Below, one piece after another: positions 23,846 through 31,872 of a stretch of DNA of 34,219 nucleotides. The first letter of the stretch is position 1, and every line of letters starts with the position of its first letter. The stretch is from Microvirga roseola (lineage in GTDB: Bacteria; Pseudomonadota; Alphaproteobacteria; Rhizobiales; Beijerinckiaceae): assembly GCF_020866965.1 (NCBI RefSeq), contig NZ_JAJATX010000044.1, positions 465 to 34,683 of the forward strand. The letters run 5' to 3'. A program made the translations under genes and the position numbers. The notes under the pieces are model-generated. The model was not told the DNA's origin. It did no database searches and worked only from the letters and a program-made list of their open reading frames with translations.

Positions 23846-25273
23846 ATGAGTTCGCTGCAACGGCTGGAACTGCGCCAGGGCCAGTCCCTGGTCATGACCC
23901 CGCAGCTCGTTCAATCGATCAAGCTGCTGCAGCTCTCACAGCTGGAGCTGTCGGCCTATGTGGAGGCCGAACTCGAGCGCAATCCCCTTCTTCAGGAGGC
24001 CGGCAGGGAAACGGATGTCCCTGCCCCGACCCTGGCCGATTTCCTCCAGGCCAAGGAGAGGAGCCGGACCGCCGGACCACGCCCGGCTCCCGGTCTTCCT
24101 CCGCTTCGAGGCGAGGCGGTCGGCTCGGGTACACAGGCCTCCGGCTCCGGCCACGGGGAGATCAAGCTCGAGCTCGAATCGACGCTCGCCCGCCATGCAA
24201 GCCTGGCGGAGCATCTCGAAGCACAACTCGATCTCACCACGGCCGATCCGCGGCTTCGCGCCCTCGGCGAGTACCTGATCCACAGTCTGGATGAGGCAGG
24301 ATATCTGACGGAGGATCTCGAGGAGATCGCCGAGAGGATCCACGTTCCGCCTGACGAGATCGAGACCGCCCTGCATCTCGTCCAGAGTTTCGACCCGCCG
24401 GGAATCGGCGCCCGCAACCTGGCCGAATGCCTCGAAATCCAGCTGCGGGAACGTGACCGGCTCGATCCGGCCATGCGGCTTCTGCTCTCCCGCCTCGACC
24501 TCGTTGCCCGCCAGGATGTTGCCGGTCTCATGCGCCTGTGCGGCGTCGACCGGGAGGATCTGATGCAGATGCTCGGTGAGATCCGCGGCCTGGAGCCCAA
24601 GCCCGGCCTTATCTTTGCAGCCTCGACCGTCCAGCTTCTCGTGCCCGACATCTTGGTGCGGCCGAATGCGGAGGGCGGCTTCACGGTCGAGCTCAATTCC
24701 GAAACCCAGCCCCGGATCCTGCTCAACCGGTCCTATTACGCGGAAGTGGCGAAGCAGGTGCGCAAGGATGAGGACAAGGCCTTCCTCTCTGACTGTCTCC
24801 AGACCGCCAGCTGGCTGACGCGCAGCCTGGATCAGCGGGCGAAGACCATCCTGAAGGTCGCCACCGAGATCGTGCGCCAGCAGGAAGGCTTCTTCCGGGA
24901 GGGCGTCGCCTCCTTGCGCCCCCTCACCCTCAAAGTGGTGGCGGAGGCGATCGGGATGCACGAATCGACCGTTTCCCGGGTCATCACCAACAAGGCCATC
25001 GGCATCTCCGCCGGCGCGACCTACCCGATGAAGTACTTCTTCGATGCAGCGGCGGGGGAGGGCGGGCATGCGGCCAAGGCGGTCCGGCACCGAATCAAGC
25101 AATTCGTCGAGGATGAGGCTCCCGGCCAAGTGCTCTCGGATGAGGCAATTGCCCAGAAATTGAAAGCCGAGGGGATCGACATCGCCCGGCGCACGGTCGC
25201 GAAATATCGCGAAGCCCTCCGAATCCCCTCATCCGCCGAACGCCGCAGGGCAAACCGACTGCGATTGACGTGA
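23846..25273 (+). CDS. rpoN: RNA polymerase sigma-54 factor RpoN
   Basis: A sigma-54 factor of about 475 residues for nitrogen-regulated and other enhancer-dependent promoters. Region I is present at the N-terminus (L-R-Q-G-Q-S-L-V-M-T-P-Q-L, then I-K-L-L-Q-L-S). An acidic, variable region II follows, then the core-binding domain with P-G-I-G-A-R-N-L. The DNA-binding helix-turn-helix contains H-E-S-T-V-S-R-V, and the RpoN box is A-R-R-T-V-A-K-Y-R near the C-terminus. I prefer ATG 23846, which gives the usual N-terminus; an ATG at 23810 (AAAAGG before it) would add 12 residues. Downstream lies the hpf remnant and then ptsN. Confidence 0.94.
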   Translation: MSSLQRLELRQGQSLVMTPQLVQSIKLLQLSQLELSAYVEAELERNPLLQEAGRETDVPAPTLADFLQAKERSRTAGPRPAPGLPPLRGEAVGSGTQASGSGHGEIKLELESTLARHASLAEHLEAQLDLTTADPRLRALGEYLIHSLDEAGYLTEDLEEIAERIHVPPDEIETALHLVQSFDPPGIGARNLAECLEIQLRERDRLDPAMRLLLSRLDLVARQDVAGLMRLCGVDREDLMQMLGEIRGLEPKPGLIFAASTVQLLVPDILVRPNAEGGFTVELNSETQPRILLNRSYYAEVAKQVRKDEDKAFLSDCLQTASWLTRSLDQRAKTILKVATEIVRQQEGFFREGVASLRPLTLKVVAEAIGMHESTVSRVITNKAIGISAGATYPMKYFFDAAAGEGGHAAKAVRHRIKQFVEDEAPGQVLSDEAIAQKLKAEGIDIARRTVAKYREALRIPSSAERRRANRLRLT

Positions 25274-25379
25274 ATCGGGCTCTTCAAGGCTTGTCTTGCC
25301 TTCCGGAAGCATCATCATTCGTAGCGTCAACTCTTGAAGGTCGGCCTTTAGGGCGAGCGCAGTACGGGAGGACAGCGAT

Positions 25380-25624
25380 ATGGCTATGAGCGCACCGGGC
25401 CGGATGATCGCCACGGGCGAACCCCCTGGATCGCAGGTCGAGGACGGCGATTTCGACGAAGGCTGCTCCGGCCGCGTGGCCGCCGTTGCCTCCGCCAATG
25501 GTCTTAATTCGTCCGGAGAGGCCGCCCTCGTATGTATCCCTGCTAGCACCGCGCGCGTTAACGTCGTATACCGCCGCAGCGACGGGCGATCGGCTGGATC
25601 ATCCCGCCGACCGCACGGTTTTGA
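25380..25624 (+). pseudogene. hpf: Remnant of ribosome hibernation factor hpf
   Basis: This is the position where hpf normally lies between rpoN and ptsN. A good ribosome-binding site (GGGAGGA) precedes ATG 25380. The frame then runs to a stretch matching the end of HPF: SGEAALV, then RVNVVYRRSDG. The next expected residues, I-G-W-I-I-P-P, are present but in another frame beginning at 25588 and stopping at 25624, as if one base were lost after the D-G codons. The ribosome-binding N-terminal domain and its basic R-R-Y-K-R-R-L type segment are absent, so roughly 100 codons are gone. The unshifted frame would encode 107 residues up to 25703. Identification relies on the C-terminal motif plus gene order. 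Resemblance of the first 40 residues to HPF is weak. Confidence 0.62.
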
Positions 25625-25706
25625 CGGAGGAGACGCCGTCTTGGCCCGTTTTTTGCTTGGAACGCTGCGAGGCCGCACCGGCTTCACAACCTATTGCAGT
25701 TGATCG

Positions 25707-26165
25707 ATGCCTTTGCTTGATTTTCTAGATCCAAAGGCCGTTCTGCCCGCTCTGCGGGTCAGCGGCAAGAAACAGGCTCTGCAGGAGATGGCCACTCATG
25801 CGGCCCGTCTCACGGGCCTGTCCGAGACGGCGATCTATGAGGCTCTGTTGCAGCGGGAGCGCCTTGGCTCCACGGGCATCGGCGAAGGGATCGCCATTCC
25901 CCACGGCAAGCTGCCGGGCCTGAACCGGATCTTCGGGCTGGTGGCGAGGCTCGACAAACCCATCGATTTCGAGGCCCTCGACGGCCAACATGTCGACATT
26001 CTCTTTCTACTGCTCGCCCCAGAAGGGGCCGGGGCGGACCACCTGAAGGCCTTGGCCCGGGTGGCCCGCGTCCTGCGCGAGCCCGGCGTGATCGAGCGGG
26101 TCCGCGCCACGCGGGACGCGGCTGCTCTCTACGCCATCATGACCGAGATGCCTCAGGCAGCATGA
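25707..26165 (+). CDS. ptsN: PTS IIA-like nitrogen regulatory protein PtsN
   Basis: The 152-residue EIIA-Ntr, last phosphate acceptor of the nitrogen phosphotransferase chain (PtsP, PtsO, PtsN), which regulates potassium, nitrogen and stress processes rather than sugar import. The phosphorylated residue is His66 in A-I-P-H-G-K-L. The fold elements L-L-Q-R-E-R-L-G-S-T-G-I-G-E-G-I-A-I-P precede it, and L-F-L-L-L-A-P and H-L-K-A-L-A-R follow. Length is normal. It starts 82 bp after the end of the shifted hpf remnant. Confidence 0.94.
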   Translation: MPLLDFLDPKAVLPALRVSGKKQALQEMATHAARLTGLSETAIYEALLQRERLGSTGIGEGIAIPHGKLPGLNRIFGLVARLDKPIDFEALDGQHVDILFLLLAPEGAGADHLKALARVARVLREPGVIERVRATRDAAALYAIMTEMPQAA

Positions 26166-26243
26166 ATGCTGTCCTAACGTAAAGTCATCTTTAACTCCTG
26201 GTTGCCATCCTACCGGCCGAAAAAGACCTGGAGATTCGGCGGG

Positions 26244-28235
26244 ATGGCGTTTGGTGATCGGTTGCGTCTGCCCTCGGTTCGGATGCGCGTTGCCGCCCTG
26301 AGCGGCGTGATGGTGCTTGGATTCGCCGTGATCGGCGCTGTTTTCCAGACCGGTCGGAGCGAGGTGGAGCAGGCGCTTGAGCTTCAGCAGGCCTATTCCG
26401 CCCTGGCCGAGAACGCCTATCGTTTCCGCAATCAGGCCGATGCCCTGAAGATCACGGCCCGCGAATGGACGTCGGCCCGTCTGGACCACCACGGCCAGGC
26501 CTTCATCGAGAAGCACCGCAGCCTCACGGCCCAGCTCGACGCTATGAAGACCACACCTGTGGCTGCGCTCATCACGCCTGAGATCGAACAGCTTCAGCAA
26601 CATGCGGCGGCCCTGAGCGGACAGGCCGTCAGCCTCGACAAGCTCTACCGCGACATCGGCTATCAGGCGGAAGACGGTGCTCGCGGACAGCTCCTGACCG
26701 CAGCGGCGGAACTGGAAAAACTCGTCCGGCCCCTCGCGAGCGACGGCGAACCGGATCCCCTGCGCCTTTATGCGGCGATGCATGGCATGTTCCGCCAGGA
26801 GGCGACGGCCCGGCTCCTGCTTGAGGACAGCATCCTGGGCGCTTTCGACGTCGAACAGGGCCGCTTCACCAGAGCGCTCGGTCGTCTCGAGGCAAGCGCC
26901 GTCGAGACGAAGCCTGCGATCGGGACCGCCGGTGAAGCCTATCAGGCGGCCTTCCAGGCCTGGGCCGAACTCGAGAAGCAGGTCTCGGGCGAGGGCGAGC
27001 GCCTCATGGGGCAGTTCGACCTCCTCGTGCCGATCCTCGACCAGCTGCTCACCAAGGTTCAGGCCGAAGCGGCGGCGGCCGAGGCGCAGCTCACCGCTTC
27101 GCAGCAGCGCACCTTCACCCTCATCCTGTGGGCCATGGGCGGTACGCTCCTGCTGGGCCTGTGCCTCAATCTCCTGGTCGGACGCTCCATTTCCCGGCCG
27201 CTCGCCCGACTCCAGAACGCGATGCAGCGCCTGGCGGACGGCGATGCGAGCCTCGAGATCCCCTCCACCGCTGCCACGGACGAGATCGGGGCGATGGCCC
27301 GCACGGTTCTCGTCTTCCGCGACAATGCCCGTGAGCGCGAACGGCTGGCCGGCGAGCGCGAGGGAATGGCGGCGCTCGAAGCCGAGCGGGCCCATGCCAT
27401 TGCCGGCGCCATCGGCGCTTTCGATGCCTCCGTCGAACAGATCCTGGCCGAGGTCCGGCGGGTCACCGGTGATCTCGCCGCTGCTTCCGGACAGCTGGAG
27501 GGTTCGGCGAACCACGTTACCGAGCAGGCGCAGATGGCGGGCGATGCTTCGAACCGGGCCTCTCAGGGCATGTCGGCCGTGGCGAGCGCTGCCGAGGAGC
27601 TGGACGCATCCCTCAATGCGGTGGCGGCCCAGACGAGCGCATCGGCCAAGGCCTCGGAGCGCGCCGTGGCCGAGGCCCGCGGGGCGTCCGAAAGCATGTC
27701 GGTCCTGTCCTCGGCAACGTCCCAGATCGGCGAGGTGGCGGACCTGATCCGCTCCATCGCGGAGCAGACCAACCTCCTTGCGCTCAACGCCACCATCGAG
27801 GCGGCGCGGGCAGGCGGGGCCGGCAAGGGCTTCGCGGTCGTGGCAAGCGAGGTGAAGGCGCTGGCGAGCCAGACGACCAAGGCGACCGAGGATATCGCCC
27901 GGCAGATCGAGGCGGTGCAGGCCGCCTCCCGGGAAACGCTCGTGGCGCTCGGCGGCGTCCAGGCCTCCATCGAAGATCTCGCGGGCGTGGTCTCCACGGT
28001 CGCCGGAGCCGTCAGCCAGCAGACGGACGCGGTCTCCGAGATCGCCCGCTCCGTCGCCCAGGTCTCCAGCGAGGCGCAGGCGGGCGCATCGGCCATCGGA
28101 ACGACGGAGGACGTCGCCGCGAAGTCCCTCGACGCCGCCCGTGCGGTGGCGGATCTCTCCGTCACCCTGGAGCGCCAGGCCGAGCGCCTGAGTGCCGAGA
28201 TCAACCAGTTCCTCGACAGCGTCAGGGCCGCCTGA
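26244..28235 (+). CDS. Methyl-accepting chemotaxis protein
   Basis: A chemoreceptor of about 663 residues. One membrane segment (about residues 17-35) leads into a helical periplasmic sensor of about 270 residues, rich in Ala, Gln and Glu. The second membrane segment (about 298-320) is followed by a HAMP domain ([12 protein letters not shown]) and a long coiled-coil signalling domain. The hairpin tip reads [19 protein letters not shown], then [12 protein letters not shown]. No CheR-docking pentapeptide ends the protein. ATG 26244 is preferred over a TTG 14 codons upstream; GGAGA precedes it. Its ligand cannot be read from the sequence. It converges on, and overlaps, the next gene by 14 bp. 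Confidence 0.92.
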   Translation: MAFGDRLRLPSVRMRVAALSGVMVLGFAVIGAVFQTGRSEVEQALELQQAYSALAENAYRFRNQADALKITAREWTSARLDHHGQAFIEKHRSLTAQLDAMKTTPVAALITPEIEQLQQHAAALSGQAVSLDKLYRDIGYQAEDGARGQLLTAAAELEKLVRPLASDGEPDPLRLYAAMHGMFRQEATARLLLEDSILGAFDVEQGRFTRALGRLEASAVETKPAIGTAGEAYQAAFQAWAELEKQVSGEGERLMGQFDLLVPILDQLLTKVQAEAAAAEAQLTASQQRTFTLILWAMGGTLLLGLCLNLLVGRSISRPLARLQNAMQRLADGDASLEIPSTAATDEIGAMARTVLVFRDNARERERLAGEREGMAALEAERAHAIAGAIGAFDASVEQILAEVRRVTGDLAAASGQLEGSANHVTEQAQMAGDASNRASQGMSAVASAAEELDASLNAVAAQTSASAKASERAVAEARGASESMSVLSSATSQIGEVADLIRSIAEQTNLLALNATIEAARAGGAGKGFAVVASEVKALASQTTKATEDIARQIEAVQAASRETLVALGGVQASIEDLAGVVSTVAGAVSQQTDAVSEIARSVAQVSSEAQAGASAIGTTEDVAAKSLDAARAVADLSVTLERQAERLSAEINQFLDSVRAA

Positions 28236-28689
28236 CGCTGTAGCTCCGGGCCGCTTCGACGGACCAGCGGGCGATCAGCTTCTCCGACAGGGTCGCGCCG
28301 ATGGCCTTGTAGAAGGCCTTGGCCGGTTCGTTGTCGACGAGCAGTTCCCAGCGAACCATCAGGCCTTGCCCGGCTGCGATCTCGGAGAGTCGATGCATCA
28401 GGGCGCGGCCGATGCCGCGGCCCCGGGCGGCTTCCGAGACGAACAGGTCGTCGAGATTGAGGAAGTCAGACCCGCTCCAGATCGAATAGCGGATCATGTA
28501 GCTCAGGAATCCGAGGACCTTCCCATTGCTCTCGGCCAGCAGGACCCTGAAGCGCGGCTCGGGCCCGAAGCCATGCTCCCGCAGGCGGGCTTCGTCGGTC
28601 TGGATGGCGTAGGAGAGATTCTCGAACGCCGCCAGTTCCTTGATGAGGGCGAGGATGGCGGGCACGTCCTCGATGCTGGCCTCGCGCAC
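28222..28689 (-). CDS. GNAT-family N-acetyltransferase
   Basis: A 155-residue acetyltransferase. The acetyl-CoA loop is R-G-R-G-I-G-R-A-L (motif A), preceded by [10 protein letters not shown] and followed by [19 protein letters not shown], the motif B region with the usual Tyr. It resembles diamine/polyamine or aminoglycoside-like GNAT enzymes of the SSAT type, but the substrate is not determinable. The GTG start at 28689 is the only start in frame before the fold, and has no strong site. Its 3' end overlaps that of the chemoreceptor gene on the opposite strand. Confidence 0.85.
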   Translation of the reverse strand: MREASIEDVPAILALIKELAAFENLSYAIQTDEARLREHGFGPEPRFRVLLAESNGKVLGFLSYMIRYSIWSGSDFLNLDDLFVSEAARGRGIGRALMHRLSEIAAGQGLMVRWELLVDNEPAKAFYKAIGATLSEKLIARWSVEAARSYSVRRP

Positions 28690-28800
28690 GGATACGGTGC
28701 TGGACTTGGGATCCTGCTGAGCTGGTGTGAGTTCATCACCGCTTAGCCCAAGCTGCCAAGGCTGTCAGCTTTGCCGTTCGAGCCGGCTCATGCCCGGCGC

Positions 28801-29817
28801 TCAGGAATGCAGGAGGCCGGCTCGGTCTCCAGCGCTTTCCTCGGAACGGACCCGCGAGAGCACCGACTGGACGGCATCGGCGATCTCGTTCGGATGATCC
28901 TCGATCGTGAAGTGATAAGCGCCCTCGATGACCCGCAGATCCGCATCGAGCCTCCCTGCCAGCTCCTCAGCCGAGTCGAGACCCAGCGGATCCTTTTCGC
29001 CCCACACGACAAGCGTTGGGCAGCCAAGGGGATGGAGGTCATGCCCGATCCGTACCGTGTCCTGGTTGGAGAAGAATCCGAGCTGATGGGCGAAGGCGGA
29101 CGGGCCGTTCTCCCCAGAATAAGGACGCCAGAACAGCTCCCGCGATTCTGCCGCGACGGCCTGATCGGTGTGCCCCAGATTGACGAGGGCTCCCTTGAAG
29201 ACGGGCTCCAGCAGGCGCGGCGGACAATGTCCGATGGCGGACCTCATGGCCCTCGCAGCCTTGACGGCCGGAACGGGCCAGTTGTCGAAGGCGACGCTGT
29301 CCGTGAGCACAAGGCCCAGGAACAGGTCCGGAGAGGTCGTCGCAAGATGCTGCACGACGCCGCCGCCGTAATCATGGGCGACGAAGACCGCCTTCTCGAT
29401 CCCGAGGTGCCGAAGCCATGCCCGCAGATAGGAGGCCTGGGCCGGAATCGACAGATCCCTTCCGAAACCTTCGCGAAGGGATCCTCCGAAGCCGACCAGC
29501 TCCCATGCCAGGCAACACACGCCGCTGTTCGAGACGCGAGGCAGGACATAGCGCCAGGCGCGGGGATTCGTCGGCAGGCCGTGAACGAAGACGACGGGAA
29601 GTGCGGTGGCGGGGTCGTCTCCGTGCTGCTCCCACCGCATCCGGATGCCATCGACCGTGGCGCTGCGGATTCGCTCCGGGGCGGCGGGTCCCGTCACCCG
29701 AGGAGCGGCCGAACGGGTCTGCGCTCGCGAGATCGCAACGGCGGCGCCGGCCAGGGCCAGCCCTCCGAGGAGGAAGGGCCACGTTTTCTGGGTGCGGGCT
29801 AGGCGTCGACGCTGCAT
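28801..29817 (-). CDS. Membrane-anchored alpha/beta hydrolase with Asp nucleophile
   Basis: A 338-residue hydrolase. The N-terminus has one membrane segment (about residues 14-30), so the enzyme is probably anchored facing the periplasm. The oxyanion-hole motif is F-V-H-G-L-P. The nucleophile elbow A-H-D-Y-G-G has Asp (about residue 149) rather than Ser, as in haloalkane dehalogenases and epoxide hydrolases. The acid and base are likely in W-G-E-K-D-P and Y-H-F-T-I-E-D-H-P. Substrate is unknown. ATG 29817 is chosen because AGGAGG lies seven bases upstream; an ATG ten codons earlier lacks such a site. Confidence 0.87.
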   Translation of the reverse strand: MQRRRLARTQKTWPFLLGGLALAGAAVAISRAQTRSAAPRVTGPAAPERIRSATVDGIRMRWEQHGDDPATALPVVFVHGLPTNPRAWRYVLPRVSNSGVCCLAWELVGFGGSLREGFGRDLSIPAQASYLRAWLRHLGIEKAVFVAHDYGGGVVQHLATTSPDLFLGLVLTDSVAFDNWPVPAVKAARAMRSAIGHCPPRLLEPVFKGALVNLGHTDQAVAAESRELFWRPYSGENGPSAFAHQLGFFSNQDTVRIGHDLHPLGCPTLVVWGEKDPLGLDSAEELAGRLDADLRVIEGAYHFTIEDHPNEIADAVQSVLSRVRSEESAGDRAGLLHS

Positions 29818-29839
29818 CGGCTGTCCTCCTGACCGGGGC

Positions 29840-29864
29840 AACCGCACCCGGCCTGGTTCGTTCC
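29840..29864 (-). promoter_or_regulatory. Weak EcfG-like promoter match before the hydrolase
   Basis: On the minus strand GGAAC and GGTT are spaced by 16 bases, one mismatch from GGAAC-N16/17-CGTT. The implied transcript start would leave only about 15 bases before the ATG at 29817, tight but workable. It is listed because the same variant occurs before the BON gene. Confidence 0.25.
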
Positions 29865-29895
29865 TGCGCCGCGACGCCCTATTTGGTGAGCCGCC

Positions 29896-30618
29896 TTACT
29901 GCCGCCCGGCCATTTCCCAGACGAGCTGCACATTGGCCGTGTAGCGGATCGTGGCGGGCGGGACGATCGGGACCGATTCGGGACCCTTGGCCATGGCCAT
30001 CGACATGCGCATGTCCTGCTGCGGCTCGAAGATCTGGGCGGATCCGTCCTTGATCTCCAGCAGGCGGCCGAGGGAAACGCCGGCGGCGGAGGCATAGACT
30101 TCGGCCTGGCGGCGGGCGTCGCGCACGGCGGCCTCACGGGCCTTGTCGCCGCCCTCCTCCTGCCGGTCGAGACCGAAGGAGACGGACTGGAAGGTCATGT
30201 CGCCGCTGGCGAGGATCTCGCCTGCGAGCCGTCCGACCCCGTCGAGGTCGCGGGTGGTGATGCGCAACTGGTGATGGGCCGAGAATTTCGGCACCTTCAC
30301 CTGCGTGCCGTCCGGCCGCATCTCCTGCGGGGTCTGGAAGACCTGGAAGTTCGCGGTCCGGATGTCCTCCTTGGGAATCCCGAGGCTCTGGATCCGGGCC
30401 AGCACCCGCTCCGTCGCGGCGCTGTTGGCGGAAGCCGCCTGGGCCACCGTCTCGGCCTGGGTCGCGACCGTCACGAGGATGCGGGCGAAATCGGGTTTCA
30501 GCTCCGCCTCGCCGGTGCCCATCACGCTGATCGTGGGCTGGCGGGGTGTGTCGCTCTGGGCCAGGGCCGGAGAGGCGAGGGCGAGGGACGCGAGGGCTGC
30601 AAGGGTCACGAGGCGCAT
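29896..30618 (-). CDS. SIMPL-domain (DUF541) periplasmic protein
   Basis: A 240-residue protein with a Sec signal (residues 1-20, cleavage at A-L-A-Q) and one SIMPL domain for the rest: I-S-V-M-G-T-G-E-A-E-L-K-P-D at the start, R-T-A-N-F-Q-V in the middle, and K-A-R-E-A-A-V-R-D-A-R-R-Q-A-E near residue 160. The family includes E. coli YggE and Brucella BP26, linked to oxidative stress tolerance and to oligomeric surface or periplasmic assemblies. BP26-like immunogenic proteins in this order of bacteria make a periplasmic ring plausible, but that is family knowledge. The ATG is preceded by a purine-rich GGAAGG sequence. Confidence 0.88.
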   Translation of the reverse strand: MRLVTLAALASLALASPALAQSDTPRQPTISVMGTGEAELKPDFARILVTVATQAETVAQAASANSAATERVLARIQSLGIPKEDIRTANFQVFQTPQEMRPDGTQVKVPKFSAHHQLRITTRDLDGVGRLAGEILASGDMTFQSVSFGLDRQEEGGDKAREAAVRDARRQAEVYASAAGVSLGRLLEIKDGSAQIFEPQQDMRMSMAMAKGPESVPIVPPATIRYTANVQLVWEMAGRQ

Positions 30619-30641
30619 GGAAAACCACCTTCCGAAATGAG

Positions 30642-30663
30642 TGCTCCGCCCGGAGGCGGAGCA
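30642..30663 (-). terminator. Hairpin terminator after potF-like gene
   Basis: A perfect 9-bp stem (TGCTCCGCC / GGCGGAGCA) with a 4-base loop lies 44 bases after the stop of the polyamine-binding gene, in reading direction, and just before the SIMPL gene start. On the minus strand it is followed by CTCATTTC, only moderately T-rich. It probably separates the two transcripts. Confidence 0.6.
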
Positions 30664-30706
30664 TCGAGGCTTGGCGGATGATCCGGGATCGATCCTGACC
30701 GCCGGA

Positions 30707-31795
30707 TTAACGGCCCGTCTTCACCCGGGTCCAGAGCCGGGTGACGGTGCGCTGGGCGCGTTCGTCATAGGCCGTGTTGGTGAAGAGGCGCTTCATGGTC
30801 GCCTCATCCGGATAGATGCCGGGATCGTTGAGGATCGCAGGATCGATATGCTTCTTGGCGGCGAGGTTGCCGGAGGCATAGGATACGAAGTTCGTGTTCC
30901 GGGCGGCGATCTCGGGGCGCAGCATGAAGTTGATGAATTCATGCGCCTCGGCCACGTTCTTGGCGTCCGCGGGGATCGCGAAGCTGTCGAACCACATCAG
31001 AGCGCCCTCGCGGGGGACCACATAGGCGATCTCGACGCCGTTCCTGGCTTCCTCGGCGCGGGAGCGGGCCTGGATGATGTCGCCCGAATAGCCCACCGCC
31101 ACGCAGATGTCCCCGTTGGCGAGCGCGTTGATGTACTCGGAGGAGTGGAACTTCTGGACGTTGCCGCGGATGCGGAACAGGGCGTCGCCGGCCTTGTTCA
31201 GATCCTCGGTGCGCTTGGAATCGGGGTTGAGGCCGAGATAGGCCAGGACGCCGGGGAAGAGATCCTCGGGTGAATCCAGCATGTAGATGCCGCAGGACTT
31301 CAGCTTCGAGGAGATCTCGGGCTTGAGCACTAGGTCCCAGGTGTTCAGAGGCACGTTCTCGCCGAGGATCTCCTTGACCTTCTTCACGTTGATGCCGATG
31401 CCCGTGGTGCCCCACATGTAGTTCACGGCATGCTGGTTGCCCGGGTCGAACACGGCGAGGCGCTCGGTCACCTCGGGCCACTGGTTGGCGAGGTTCGGCA
31501 GCTTCGACTTGTCGAGCTTCTGGAAGATCCCGGCATTGATCAGCCGCTGCAGGAAGGGGCCCGAGGGCGCGACGATGTCGTAGCCGGACTGGCCCGCGAG
31601 CAGCTTGGTCTCGACGATCTCGTTGTTGTCGTAGGTGTCGTAGACGACCTTGATCCCGGTCTCCTTCGTGAACTCGTCCAGAACCTCCGGATCCACGTAG
31701 TCGGACCAGTTGTAGACATTGACGACGCGCTCCTGGGCGGCGGCGCCGGTGAGGAGGCTGAGGCCCAGAGCAACCGAGGCGAGAAGACGGAACAT
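30707..31795 (-). CDS. potF: Polyamine ABC transporter substrate-binding protein, PotF/SpuD-like
   Basis: A 362-residue periplasmic binding protein for putrescine or related polyamines. A Sec signal fills residues 1-20 (cleavage at A-A-A-Q). The mature protein opens with V-V-N-V-Y-N-W-S-D-Y, in which the Trp and following acidic residue form part of the PotF polyamine site. It continues with Y-D-I-V-A-P-S-G-P-F, M-W-G-T-T-G-I-G and C-V-A-V-G-Y-S-G-D. In E. coli, PotF works with PotGHI. No permease or ATPase is adjacent here, so the rest of the transporter must be elsewhere or shared. Confidence 0.92.
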   Translation of the reverse strand: MFRLLASVALGLSLLTGAAAQERVVNVYNWSDYVDPEVLDEFTKETGIKVVYDTYDNNEIVETKLLAGQSGYDIVAPSGPFLQRLINAGIFQKLDKSKLPNLANQWPEVTERLAVFDPGNQHAVNYMWGTTGIGINVKKVKEILGENVPLNTWDLVLKPEISSKLKSCGIYMLDSPEDLFPGVLAYLGLNPDSKRTEDLNKAGDALFRIRGNVQKFHSSEYINALANGDICVAVGYSGDIIQARSRAEEARNGVEIAYVVPREGALMWFDSFAIPADAKNVAEAHEFINFMLRPEIAARNTNFVSYASGNLAAKKHIDPAILNDPGIYPDEATMKRLFTNTAYDERAQRTVTRLWTRVKTGR

Positions 31796-31872
31796 CAGGG
31801 GTGGGAACTCCTAAAAGTCAGAAAAAGCCTTGATCGGCGAAGCGGTTAATTGAAATCCTATTGCCCTGCGCG

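Noticed and set aside
26007..27515. A 502-codon minus-strand frame opposite the chemoreceptor
   Set aside because: The chemoreceptor has membrane segments, HAMP and the conserved hairpin tip; the antisense frame is a GC-driven shadow.
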